DNA of 64,000 bases from Chryseosolibacter sp964438975 (GTDB taxonomy: Bacteria; Bacteroidota; Bacteroidia; Cytophagales; Cyclobacteriaceae): contig CAYTMU010000002.1 of the NCBI GenBank assembly GCA_964438975.1, positions 1 through 64,000 of the forward strand, read 5' to 3'. Both the position numbers and the translations under genes were made by a program. This document shows positions 17,418 to 25,201 of this stretch, in pieces. The stretch's first letter is position 1. Each line of letters starts with the position of its first letter. The notes beneath the pieces were generated by a model. The model saw only the letters and a program-made list of their open reading frames with translations. It ran no database searches and was not told the origin of the DNA.

Positions 17418-18587
17418 TTAGTTGTTGTGATTGAATCGTACCTCGTTGCTCACGTTAATCTCGTTGCCGTCGTGCGCCAGCGGGAGGTTGAGCGGGATGG
17501 TCAGTTGAAGGAGTTGCTCGTCGTTCTGCGAAAAGTCTACGCTCAGAACTCCGTTGAGGTGCATTACTTCCCGCTGGGCTACGTAGTAGTTAAACAGCGC
17601 CGGATAGTTGAGAATGTCGTTATAGAGTGAGACTGGTTGATTGACTGCGTTCCTGATGTTATCACCCGCGAGAAATCCTTTGGCACAGACGTGTACATTT
17701 AGTTTGTTGGAACTCACTTCTATCGCAACCGAGATGATCACTTCTCCTTCTGCAGGAACCGTTGCGATGGGTAACCCAACAACATAGAGCAGCAGGTTAT
17801 TCAGGAGGTGGGTGAGTCGGGACTCATTGATATTGGGAAGGGCTTGAGTCGGGGCGATATAGTTGAAGGTTGTGTTGTCGATTTGAAAATTGTTTTGCAG
17901 CGTCTTTCTCAGCACATCTCTCAGGTCGTCAAAATGGAGGACTCCATCACATTCGACTTCGTCGTCGCTGTTCGATATATACAGTAGTCTGAACAGACGG
18001 TCGTCGAGTTTGTTGGCGTGCAATTCGATCAGCGACGTCAGCTCGTCGACCTCCCGGTCGTTTTGACGCATCTTCAGCAGATTGACGAGGCCTTTGATGG
18101 TTGCGATCGGACCGCGTAGATCGTGGGCAGTGCGATAAATGAATGAGTCTAATTCACGGTTCTTGATAACGAGTTCATTTTTCAGGAATGAGTTGTCTTC
18201 CAACACCTTTACTTTCAGGATGATGTAGCCGTTGATATCACTTATCAGTCCCAGGTAGAATCCTGACATACTTACTTTCACCGGCTCGTTTTCTCTGTTG
18301 AGGAGGATGGTCGTTACCCCGTCAAAATATCCGCGACGGATCTCCTGAGAGATGATATCCTGGATGCGATGGTCGGTACACAACCGAGAGAACGGATGGC
18401 CGGTTATTTCCGCCGAAGCGAATCCGATGAGTGATTCTACCTCGTTACCGAGCGCCTCCACCTCGTAGTTCATTTTCAGGATGACCGAATCCGTGAAGAA
18501 TGAGTTGAGTTTGCAGATGATCTCATCCATGGATATGATCAGGTCTACCAGTTCTTCGCTGCTTTTCATCTGAGCTGCTCTTGCCAT
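17418..18587 (-). CDS. PAS/HisKA protein with degenerate ATPase domain (pseudokinase)
   Basis: A 389-residue cytoplasmic protein. It has an N-terminal PAS-like region (about 20-135) and a HisKA-type dimerisation helix pair with the acceptor His in YRTAHDLRGPIATIKG. The C-terminal half is laid out like a histidine-kinase ATPase domain but its motifs are lost: the N box reads LLNNLLLYVVG with the key Asn replaced, the G1 DxGxG is replaced by CAKGFLAG, and no G2 motif is seen. It probably cannot bind ATP normally. It could be a phosphotransfer or scaffold protein. It lies 3 bases after the sensor gene. Confidence 0.78.
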   Translation of the reverse strand: MARAAQMKSSEELVDLIISMDEIICKLNSFFTDSVILKMNYEVEALGNEVESLIGFASAEITGHPFSRLCTDHRIQDIISQEIRRGYFDGVTTILLNRENEPVKVSMSGFYLGLISDINGYIILKVKVLEDNSFLKNELVIKNRELDSFIYRTAHDLRGPIATIKGLVNLLKMRQNDREVDELTSLIELHANKLDDRLFRLLYISNSDDEVECDGVLHFDDLRDVLRKTLQNNFQIDNTTFNYIAPTQALPNINESRLTHLLNNLLLYVVGLPIATVPAEGEVIISVAIEVSSNKLNVHVCAKGFLAGDNIRNAVNQPVSLYNDILNYPALFNYYVAQREVMHLNGVLSVDFSQNDEQLLQLTIPLNLPLAHDGNEINVSNEVRFNHNN

Positions 18588-18590
18588 CTT

Positions 18591-20639
18591 CTAAGCCGTT
18601 AGAACTTCGAGATGAGAAATGTCCAGAGCTTCGGCGCGCCAATTATAGAGGACGATCGCGAACTCCTCGCTTTCAATAACATGTCCTGTGCTGACGTATC
18701 GTGCTATTTCGCCAAGTTCGTTTCTTGTAGCGACGATGGTGGTGTCAACCCAGAACGATTCACCTGTCTTTGTCTGATTTTTGACAATCGCCCGAAAAGG
18801 GAGGCCTTTTCGAATGGTTGTCCAGCACTGTTTGAATAATTCTGATGGCATGTCAGGATGGCGAATGATGCTGTGAGGTTCGCCAATGGTCTCTTCCCTG
18901 CTGTATTTTGATGCAGAGCAGAATCGGTCGTTGACGTATAGAATGACACCATTTAGGTCGGTTTCCGTTACAATCGTGGTCAATCCAATGGCCTGTTCCC
19001 GCGCTTCGAACTCGGCTTTGACGGCGTACAGGTCTTTTTCTTTGGCTTTCATTTCCTGCAGCGCATCCTCGCTTCTCCGTTGTGCCCGATGCATTTCTTC
19101 CTGAGTAGCGGAGAGTTCTTCCATGTTTTGTCTCATTTCCTCTTCCTGAGCGCGCATTTGCTCGGCTTGAACCTGAGTTTCTTCCAGGAGTTTTCTGGTT
19201 CGCGTATTGATTTTGACTGAAGAAATGGTGGACGCAATGCTTTCTCCCAGCTTCTCGACGAACTCAATTTGATAGGGCTCGATTTGTTGGAAAGAGGCGA
19301 TTTCTACTACGCCGAAGATGCTTTCGTTCAGTTTTAAGGGGACGATCAACAGATGACGTGGGAGTGCTTCTCCGAGCCCTGAGGTGATCCGGAGATAGTC
19401 CGATGGGATATCCGACATATGGATTGTATCTCGCTCCAGTACGCATTGGCCTGCCATTCCTTCGCCAAATTCGATTCTCTTGTTGAGGAACTTCTTCCTG
19501 TTGTACGCGTGACACGCGACTAGTTCGATAAACGGGTTCTGCGCGTCGTCGTCGTTGATCAGAAACAGGGCTCCCTGATTGGCAGCCATATACTTGACCA
19601 GGTTTCCGATAATGCTGTCAGATAACTCAGCGAGGTTGTCGTTACGGGTTTGGAGGATGTCTGCAAATTTTGCCAACCCCTCTGTTGTCCAGTTGCGCTT
19701 CCTGTCGTTGTCGGCAGCCTGTTTCAGGTTGTTGCGCATCTGGATCAGAGCTTCACCCATCGTGTCGTCTTCGCTCAATAATGCAAAGTCACTTTCGTAT
19801 TGTCCTTTGCCGATGTTTTCTGCGAACTCTACTTTCTCTTTCAGACCAGTGAGCATGTTTTCGATAGCCTCGGCCATGCGTCCGATCTCGTCGCGTCCCT
19901 TTTTGAGCGTGACGGATACGAACTTTCCTTTTGAGATCATTGAAATCAGGTCGCTTAGATCGGCAATGGGCTTTTTGATCGAAGAGATTGAGAATCGGCT
20001 TGCGTACACGCCGATACCCAGGAACAATACGATTGTACCAATGTATATGGCGGTCAACATGTTTGCCGTTGCTTCTTTTTGCTCTTTAGACTCAACTAAT
20101 AGTTGGCCAATGTGAGCCGAAGCCTGGTTGATCAATAGGTCGACTTGCTCGAATGCCGGATTGATCTTCTTGTCCATTGCCAGGATAGCTTCGTCCACCG
20201 CCACGTCATCACTGTAGGAGCTGTCATGGCTGAGTTTCGACAAGACGATTTGCTGTTCGGCTAGCAATAGTTCGAGGGCTCTTTGAATACCAGTACTCTG
20301 CTCAACGACGGAATTATCGAACTTGTCAGTAATTTCAGAGAGCTTTGCCAGTTTCTCAGCTGCTTCCGTTGAGTGGATTGATCTGAGCTTTTCCTTTTCA
20401 CTGACACTGGGCTGATAGATCCAGTTGTTGGTGAGCTTGCTACTTTCAGACGCTAGCATTTGCGTTTCTTTGAGGGCAAGGATCATCGGGTAGTAAGCAT
20501 CTGCGACCATTTGGTCTATTCGTCTGTCTTTCCATGAGGAATAGATACTGACAAGGGTGGTTGCGAACGCAAGGGTGATGATGACTACGTAGCCTGTCAT
20601 GATCTTGCCTACGATCGAATGTGTGAATGTCTTGAACAT
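18591..20639 (-). CDS. Membrane sensor with 4-helix periplasmic domain, HAMP, GAF, coiled coil and PAS
   Basis: A 682-residue protein. Membrane helices at about 12-32 and 193-215 enclose a helical periplasmic domain like the four-helix-bundle sensors of chemoreceptors. Then come HAMP (215-265), a second linker, GAF (about 330-480 with GEGMAGQC and SGLGEALP), a Glu/Gln-rich coiled coil (about 485-550) and an Aer-like PAS (about 555-660). There is no MCP signalling hairpin and no kinase, so it is not a classical chemoreceptor despite the layout. The coiled coil has SATQEEM (510-516), resembling a CheR methylation site. Upstream lies the periplasmic binding protein gene, a plausible input. Confidence 0.85.
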   Translation of the reverse strand: MFKTFTHSIVGKIMTGYVVIITLAFATTLVSIYSSWKDRRIDQMVADAYYPMILALKETQMLASESSKLTNNWIYQPSVSEKEKLRSIHSTEAAEKLAKLSEITDKFDNSVVEQSTGIQRALELLLAEQQIVLSKLSHDSSYSDDVAVDEAILAMDKKINPAFEQVDLLINQASAHIGQLLVESKEQKEATANMLTAIYIGTIVLFLGIGVYASRFSISSIKKPIADLSDLISMISKGKFVSVTLKKGRDEIGRMAEAIENMLTGLKEKVEFAENIGKGQYESDFALLSEDDTMGEALIQMRNNLKQAADNDRKRNWTTEGLAKFADILQTRNDNLAELSDSIIGNLVKYMAANQGALFLINDDDAQNPFIELVACHAYNRKKFLNKRIEFGEGMAGQCVLERDTIHMSDIPSDYLRITSGLGEALPRHLLIVPLKLNESIFGVVEIASFQQIEPYQIEFVEKLGESIASTISSVKINTRTRKLLEETQVQAEQMRAQEEEMRQNMEELSATQEEMHRAQRRSEDALQEMKAKEKDLYAVKAEFEAREQAIGLTTIVTETDLNGVILYVNDRFCSASKYSREETIGEPHSIIRHPDMPSELFKQCWTTIRKGLPFRAIVKNQTKTGESFWVDTTIVATRNELGEIARYVSTGHVIESEEFAIVLYNWRAEALDISHLEVLTA

Positions 20640-20674
20640 AGTACTGGTTTTTCGGGGTTACGTGTAGGTCAATT

Positions 20675-21121
20675 CTATTGTACGATCAACACCACTTTTA
20701 CCTTTGCTTTGTCAGAGTCACTAAGAGATGAGACGTTGACGAATCCAATAGCGCCGGCTTCCTCTGCTACGAATGCAATGATATCAGAGTCAGTTGAGAA
20801 CTTGTCTTGTGGCTTTTCTCCGCTTTCGTACTGCCTCGCATTGAAGTAGGTTTCTACGTCAGCGATCGACATTCCGAGAATCTTTGAATAGAATGCGTCT
20901 TGCTCCGCATTTTTTGTCTTCCGGTCTACCGGCTTGATGTTTTTGTTCAGTTCTGGCCATCTTTTCTTGATTTTGCGCAGCCAGTAGAGCTTTACTTCAC
21001 CTGTTGTGAGTTTACTTACCGGATTTTCGTTGTTGACGATGATGGCAATCTTCGGCTCTGCCGGCGCAAAGGCTGTGAGCGTTATAAACAGCAGCGCTAC
21101 CAGGATAAGGTTGGTTTTCAT
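20675..21121 (-). CDS. Small periplasmic binding protein of the phosphate-binding (PstS-like) type
   Basis: A 148-residue exported protein with signal peptide MKTNLILVALLFITLTAFA. The mature part looks like a minimal single-lobe version of PstS-like binding proteins, with VNNENPVSKLTTGEVKLYWL and the C-terminal EEAGAIGFVNVSSL. It is far shorter than transport-type PstS (usually over 250 residues), and no phosphate ABC transporter is nearby. It is more likely a ligand-sensing partner of the sensor gene 35 bases downstream. The ligand is unknown; phosphate or another oxyanion is a guess from the family. Confidence 0.78.
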   Translation of the reverse strand: MKTNLILVALLFITLTAFAPAEPKIAIIVNNENPVSKLTTGEVKLYWLRKIKKRWPELNKNIKPVDRKTKNAEQDAFYSKILGMSIADVETYFNARQYESGEKPQDKFSTDSDIIAFVAEEAGAIGFVNVSSLSDSDKAKVKVVLIVQ

Positions 21122-21145
21122 AGGTTTGCTTTTTGGGAGTTGTTA

Positions 21146-22312
21146 TTAGAATACGAACGCCAGTTGCATACGTACACTGTTCGTCCGCGTGGTGGAAGCG
21201 AATCCGTCATCCAGTTTGGTACCGCCTATTACAACGTCTTGATAGAAGTACCTCGACTTATCGATTTCGTACTCGAGTTTTGCGATGAAGCTTGAATTGA
21301 ATTTGTAGCGTGCACCGATTGTGAGTAACTCGATATTTACCGGGATGGGAGAGAAGTACGGGTCCCCGATTTCTTGCGATTCGCCGGCCTGGGTAGAGTT
21401 GTATAGTACGTAGGGTGTGACTTTATCGGATACTCGGTAGCCGGCATAGCCGTAGTATGAGTGGCTATTATAGCTCCCGACAGTGTTGAACTTGCTTTTC
21501 TGACTCAGGAGTTCACCGATGAATTCGAACTTGCTGGCTGGGTTCATGTATGCAACTGATCCTACCAGGAGTTGGAGGTCTCCATCGTCTGGAAGGGAAG
21601 CGATTGACCCATTGGGATTGGATTTGCCTTTTTCGATGCGGTCGAACATGCCCGAGGCAATCAGTTTGAGTCCTTCTACGGGTTCGGCTCCGATCTGAAC
21701 TGTCGCGGCGATGTGGTTATCCCCCTTGTCATTTGAGCCGAAGTATCCCACACCGTTTCCAAGGAGTACTTTGTAGAAGAATCGGGCATTGGAAATATTT
21801 TCGCCTTCAATTTGAATTCCCGCGTCACGGTACTGAAGTACACCCCCGTCGCTGACTGGCCGGATGGCCATCGGACGTTGAATAGTGGGTTGCAACACAA
21901 GTCCCAGTGTGAACTGGTTGTTCCAATAGCCTATTGGAGTGAACATTTTGCCGATACGAAGACTGAAATAGTCTTTGATAAAATACCGCATCATCAGGCG
22001 CTGTACTTCAAAGGATGACTGGTTTTTTGAATTCTTGAAGCTTACTTCACTCAGTACTGAGATCCGCTCATTCAATTGAGATGTAACGAAGAGTACAAAG
22101 TTTCCGGTGTTGAAGTTGGTCTTTGTGTACGTCGTATCGGTCTTGATGTACTGTCCGAATTCGTTTACGCCGACGAATTCTGACGTTCGGGTTACTTTTG
22201 TATTGGTAACCTCCGGCTGACCGAAGAACCGGATTTTGGTTTCCTGCGCGGATGTCATGTGTGCGCCCACGAGGAATGCGAACAGCATTACGATTCTTAA
22301 GGATGTTTTCAT
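21146..22312 (-). CDS. Outer-membrane beta-barrel porin-like protein
   Basis: A 388-residue outer-membrane protein with a signal peptide (MKTSLRIVMLFAFLVGAHMTSA). Alternating strands run throughout, and the C-terminus ends in Phe (VRMQLAFVF), as barrels do. The segment with FSLRIGKMFTPIGYWNNQF resembles phosphate-selective porins and related Bacteroidota porins. It is the first gene of the leftward signalling run and lies 24 bases before the binding-protein gene. A porin plus binding protein heading a sensor operon suggests the system senses a solute entering the periplasm. Confidence 0.82.
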   Translation of the reverse strand: MKTSLRIVMLFAFLVGAHMTSAQETKIRFFGQPEVTNTKVTRTSEFVGVNEFGQYIKTDTTYTKTNFNTGNFVLFVTSQLNERISVLSEVSFKNSKNQSSFEVQRLMMRYFIKDYFSLRIGKMFTPIGYWNNQFTLGLVLQPTIQRPMAIRPVSDGGVLQYRDAGIQIEGENISNARFFYKVLLGNGVGYFGSNDKGDNHIAATVQIGAEPVEGLKLIASGMFDRIEKGKSNPNGSIASLPDDGDLQLLVGSVAYMNPASKFEFIGELLSQKSKFNTVGSYNSHSYYGYAGYRVSDKVTPYVLYNSTQAGESQEIGDPYFSPIPVNIELLTIGARYKFNSSFIAKLEYEIDKSRYFYQDVVIGGTKLDDGFASTTRTNSVRMQLAFVF

Positions 22313-22628
22313 TTTTGTTTTGTTAAATCCCTTGTTTAATTTTTTACAATGCTAAAGCGATTGCTGCGGGGACACCATACCGAATGAACAGGTGGTGCCA
22401 TTGGTTGAGTAACTGGAGAATGCACCAATGATGATGCATGTCGATCGAAAACTGATGGATAGAGATTTTGTTTGGCGCTGCCTGTGAATACCAGAATATT
22501 GCAGCGTTTTTCCGCCTTAAGGCATTCTTCCTGTTTGGTGAACGGGGGGCTCTAGCTAGTCCGAAAGATTATCACTAATTTGTTTTCTGCATTCGTTGCC
22601 GGAAAGACCTGCGACCACCTAACCTGTC
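22313..22628. promoter_or_regulatory. Divergent intergenic region between porin operon and LytS-type kinase
   Basis: A 316-base non-coding stretch between two divergently read units, so it must hold promoters in both directions. No ORF of note is present. The part near the porin ATG is AT-rich. Near 22575-22582, TAATTTG is close to, but one base short of, the Bacteroidota -7 box TAnnTTTG for the rightward kinase. No other clear operator was seen. Confidence 0.45.
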
Positions 22629-25127
22629 ATGATGAAAGGACTGTTACGAAAGATCACTGATTCCGGAGGATCCTATACACGGTCGCAATCCGAAAAACGG
22701 AATTTGATTCTAGGGAATTACGCTGCCATCATTGGTTGCGCGGCATTGTGGTTCCTGACATCGGCGCTTATTGTTATCTACGGGTTCGACTGGAAGGCAA
22801 CCGCCCGTATCTTGTTCGCCTCCTTGTTGTTCTTTGTCCCGATTGTGCTCAATCGCATGGGATTTATTATTGCCAGCAGGGTATTGTTGAGCATGTTGAT
22901 TCCTCTCCTGGTGTTCGGGTTGAGTATTCTCGATTTAAAATCGGGTCAAAGGATGGGCTCTGCATCGTTTGTCGGTCTGCGTCTCTTCCTTCTGGTAGGA
23001 TTGTGTTTTCCGTTTCTCCTGTTCGACCTCCGACAGCGATGGCTTCTGTTGATGGGGATCTCATTCCCTGTTTTGTCGTTGTTTTTCTTTGATGGGATTT
23101 TCGATCTATTTGGAGTTGGCTACACACGAAATCCGCAACACGACCTTTTTTATGAGTTCAGTTATGTTCGTTCCCTTGTTTCCGCATTTGCCATAGGGGC
23201 GATCTTGTTGCTTCTGAAGTTGATGGTGGAGCATGCGGAGAGGATGAATCAGGTCCTCATGACCCGTCTTGAGGAACAGAACAAGATCATCAAACGCCAG
23301 GCAGAGGCTGAGGTCTACAAGTTGAATGCAGAGCTCAAACTCAACCTTGATCGGTTGAGTGAAAGTGAGTATCAATACCGTTCGTTGTTTGAACAAGCGT
23401 CTGACTTTATCGCGGTATTCGACTTCAATGGAAGATTTTACGACGTTAACCTGAGTTGGAAGAAGACCACCGGCTTTTCCCGGGAGGACCTCGCGGATAT
23501 GACGATCGAAGATGTTTTCGATCAAGAGAATCTCCGCGAGATGCCTATCAGGTACAATGCCCTGCGGGCTGGCCAGCAGGTATACAGCACGAGGAAGTTG
23601 AGACGAAAGGATGGCTCTATTATATATATAGAGGCAAACGCAAAGATGTTTCAGGAAGACAAGATCCTCGTGATTGGCAGAGACGTGACCCATATCCGTG
23701 AAGTACAAAGACAGATCGAGATCAGCGAGGCGAGATTCCGGGGCGCATTCGAGGCATCACCGATCGGTATGGCTTTGGTGTCGGTGGAAGGGAAATGGTT
23801 ACGTGTGAATCTAGAGCTGTCGCGCATTTTTGGATATTCCGAGGAGGAGTTTCTCAGGATTTCAGTCCAGGACCTTTTTTTGCCGGATGATGGAGACCCT
23901 TTTGATCTGCTGCAGTTTTCGCCCATTCATAGAACCGAGGGGGTGCATAGTGAAAGGCAATGTGTCCGTAAAGACGGTGTGCTAGCGTGGGTCAGCTTTA
24001 ATGCTTCACTTATCAAAGACAGGGATGGGTCTCCACTCTATTTTGTTGTCCAGGTGGAAGATATCACCGCTACCAAAGAAGCCGAGGAGAAGCTGCGTGT
24101 TTATGAAGCAAACCTTCGGGCGACGATCAATAACACTGACGTTATTATGTGGGCAGTAGATCGTGACTTCCGGTTGATCATGTTTAACGATCCGTTCGCA
24201 AAACATTTCAGACAGCGATACGGTGTAGAGGTGGCACTGGGGTCCCGCCCGTTTTCGTCCATTGGAACCCCCCAGGCAGACGCACTGGGAAAAAAATGGC
24301 GGGGTTTGCTCATTCGTTCGCTCGCCGGCGAGCGCTTTCGTGTTGAAGAACAACGGTTCGGGCTGGATTTTCAATACTCGCTAAACCCTATAATTGAAGG
24401 GTCGGTAGTTATCGGTGTCAGCGTCTTCGCGGATAATGTAACGGAACGGAAGAGCCGCGAACGGCAATTGCATGAGGCCAATAAAAAGATCAGTGAGTTA
24501 AAGCTCATGGCGCTACGTTCAGTCATGAGCCCGCATTTTATTTTCAATGTGTTGAACTCGATTCAGTATTTTATTGCCAAGAACGATCGACTCAATGCGA
24601 TCAATTACTTGTCGTCATTTTCCAAGTTGGTACGGAGCATTCTTTCGCACTCAGTAGCAAATGACGTCAGCTTATCGGATGAGGTCGAAATGCTGAAGGC
24701 CTACGTTCAGTTGGAACTCATCAGGTTCGAGAACAAGTTCACATTCACTTTGGAAATGGATCCGGAGATTGACGCGGGATCGATCATGATCCCCTCTCTG
24801 CTGATACAACCGTATGTTGAGAATGCAATCCTTCATGGATTGTACAATAAGGAGTCAAGTGGGGCGCTATCGATCCGGGTACAAGAAGAGGATGAGCAGA
24901 CCCTACTCTTTATTATAGAAGACAATGGAGTGGGAAGGGCTGCGGCCAGAGAACTTCGAAAGAGAAACTTTCTTCCGCATACCCCTATGGGGATCAATAT
25001 TACGGAGGAGCGTCTCAAGTTGATAAATCAAGGTCATAGGGCTGCGTTTGAGGTGGAGGACCTCATAGCGACTGATGGCAAGCCGGCTGGTACGCGTGTG
25101 CGGATCAGGATTTGCTATCAGGCGTAA
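22629..25127 (+). CDS. Multi-PAS LytS-type membrane histidine kinase
   Basis: An 832-residue sensor kinase. About six membrane helices (residues 30-205) are followed by a coiled coil and three PAS domains (about 245-360, 370-485 and 495-610). Then come the LytS-type phospho-acceptor region with SPHFIFNVLNSIQYFI and the ATPase domain with VENAILHG, IEDNGVGR and MGINITEERL. All kinase motifs are intact. The third PAS plus kinase part is clearly paralogous to the truncated kinase at 5045-5995, at the far end of the signalling cluster. No regulator gene is adjacent. The LytTR regulator at 6349-7092 is a plausible shared partner (inference). Confidence 0.92.
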   Translation: MMKGLLRKITDSGGSYTRSQSEKRNLILGNYAAIIGCAALWFLTSALIVIYGFDWKATARILFASLLFFVPIVLNRMGFIIASRVLLSMLIPLLVFGLSILDLKSGQRMGSASFVGLRLFLLVGLCFPFLLFDLRQRWLLLMGISFPVLSLFFFDGIFDLFGVGYTRNPQHDLFYEFSYVRSLVSAFAIGAILLLLKLMVEHAERMNQVLMTRLEEQNKIIKRQAEAEVYKLNAELKLNLDRLSESEYQYRSLFEQASDFIAVFDFNGRFYDVNLSWKKTTGFSREDLADMTIEDVFDQENLREMPIRYNALRAGQQVYSTRKLRRKDGSIIYIEANAKMFQEDKILVIGRDVTHIREVQRQIEISEARFRGAFEASPIGMALVSVEGKWLRVNLELSRIFGYSEEEFLRISVQDLFLPDDGDPFDLLQFSPIHRTEGVHSERQCVRKDGVLAWVSFNASLIKDRDGSPLYFVVQVEDITATKEAEEKLRVYEANLRATINNTDVIMWAVDRDFRLIMFNDPFAKHFRQRYGVEVALGSRPFSSIGTPQADALGKKWRGLLIRSLAGERFRVEEQRFGLDFQYSLNPIIEGSVVIGVSVFADNVTERKSRERQLHEANKKISELKLMALRSVMSPHFIFNVLNSIQYFIAKNDRLNAINYLSSFSKLVRSILSHSVANDVSLSDEVEMLKAYVQLELIRFENKFTFTLEMDPEIDAGSIMIPSLLIQPYVENAILHGLYNKESSGALSIRVQEEDEQTLLFIIEDNGVGRAAARELRKRNFLPHTPMGINITEERLKLINQGHRAAFEVEDLIATDGKPAGTRVRIRICYQA

Positions 25128-25163
25128 AACCGAGGTGGGAGTAATCCGTTGGTTGTAGACTGA

Positions 25164-25171
25164 TGACTTTG
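25164..25171 (+). promoter_or_regulatory. Possible -7 box TGACTTTG
   Basis: TGACTTTG differs by one base from the Bacteroidota -7 consensus TAnnTTTG and lies about 30 bases before the TTG start of the next gene. The downstream sequence GTATCTTGC resembles that after the better box at 53621. No clear -33 TTG at the right distance. Confidence 0.3.
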
Positions 25172-25201
25172 TATCTTGCGAAAATCCTGGGGTAAAAAAA
25201 C

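Noticed and set aside
18591..20639. Call of the sensor as a methyl-accepting chemotaxis protein
   Set aside because: It has the four-helix and HAMP parts but no MCP signalling hairpin; a PAS domain ends the protein.
23106..23708. 200-codon open frame antisense to the multi-PAS kinase
   Set aside because: Lies entirely opposite intact PAS domains; no recognisable protein features.
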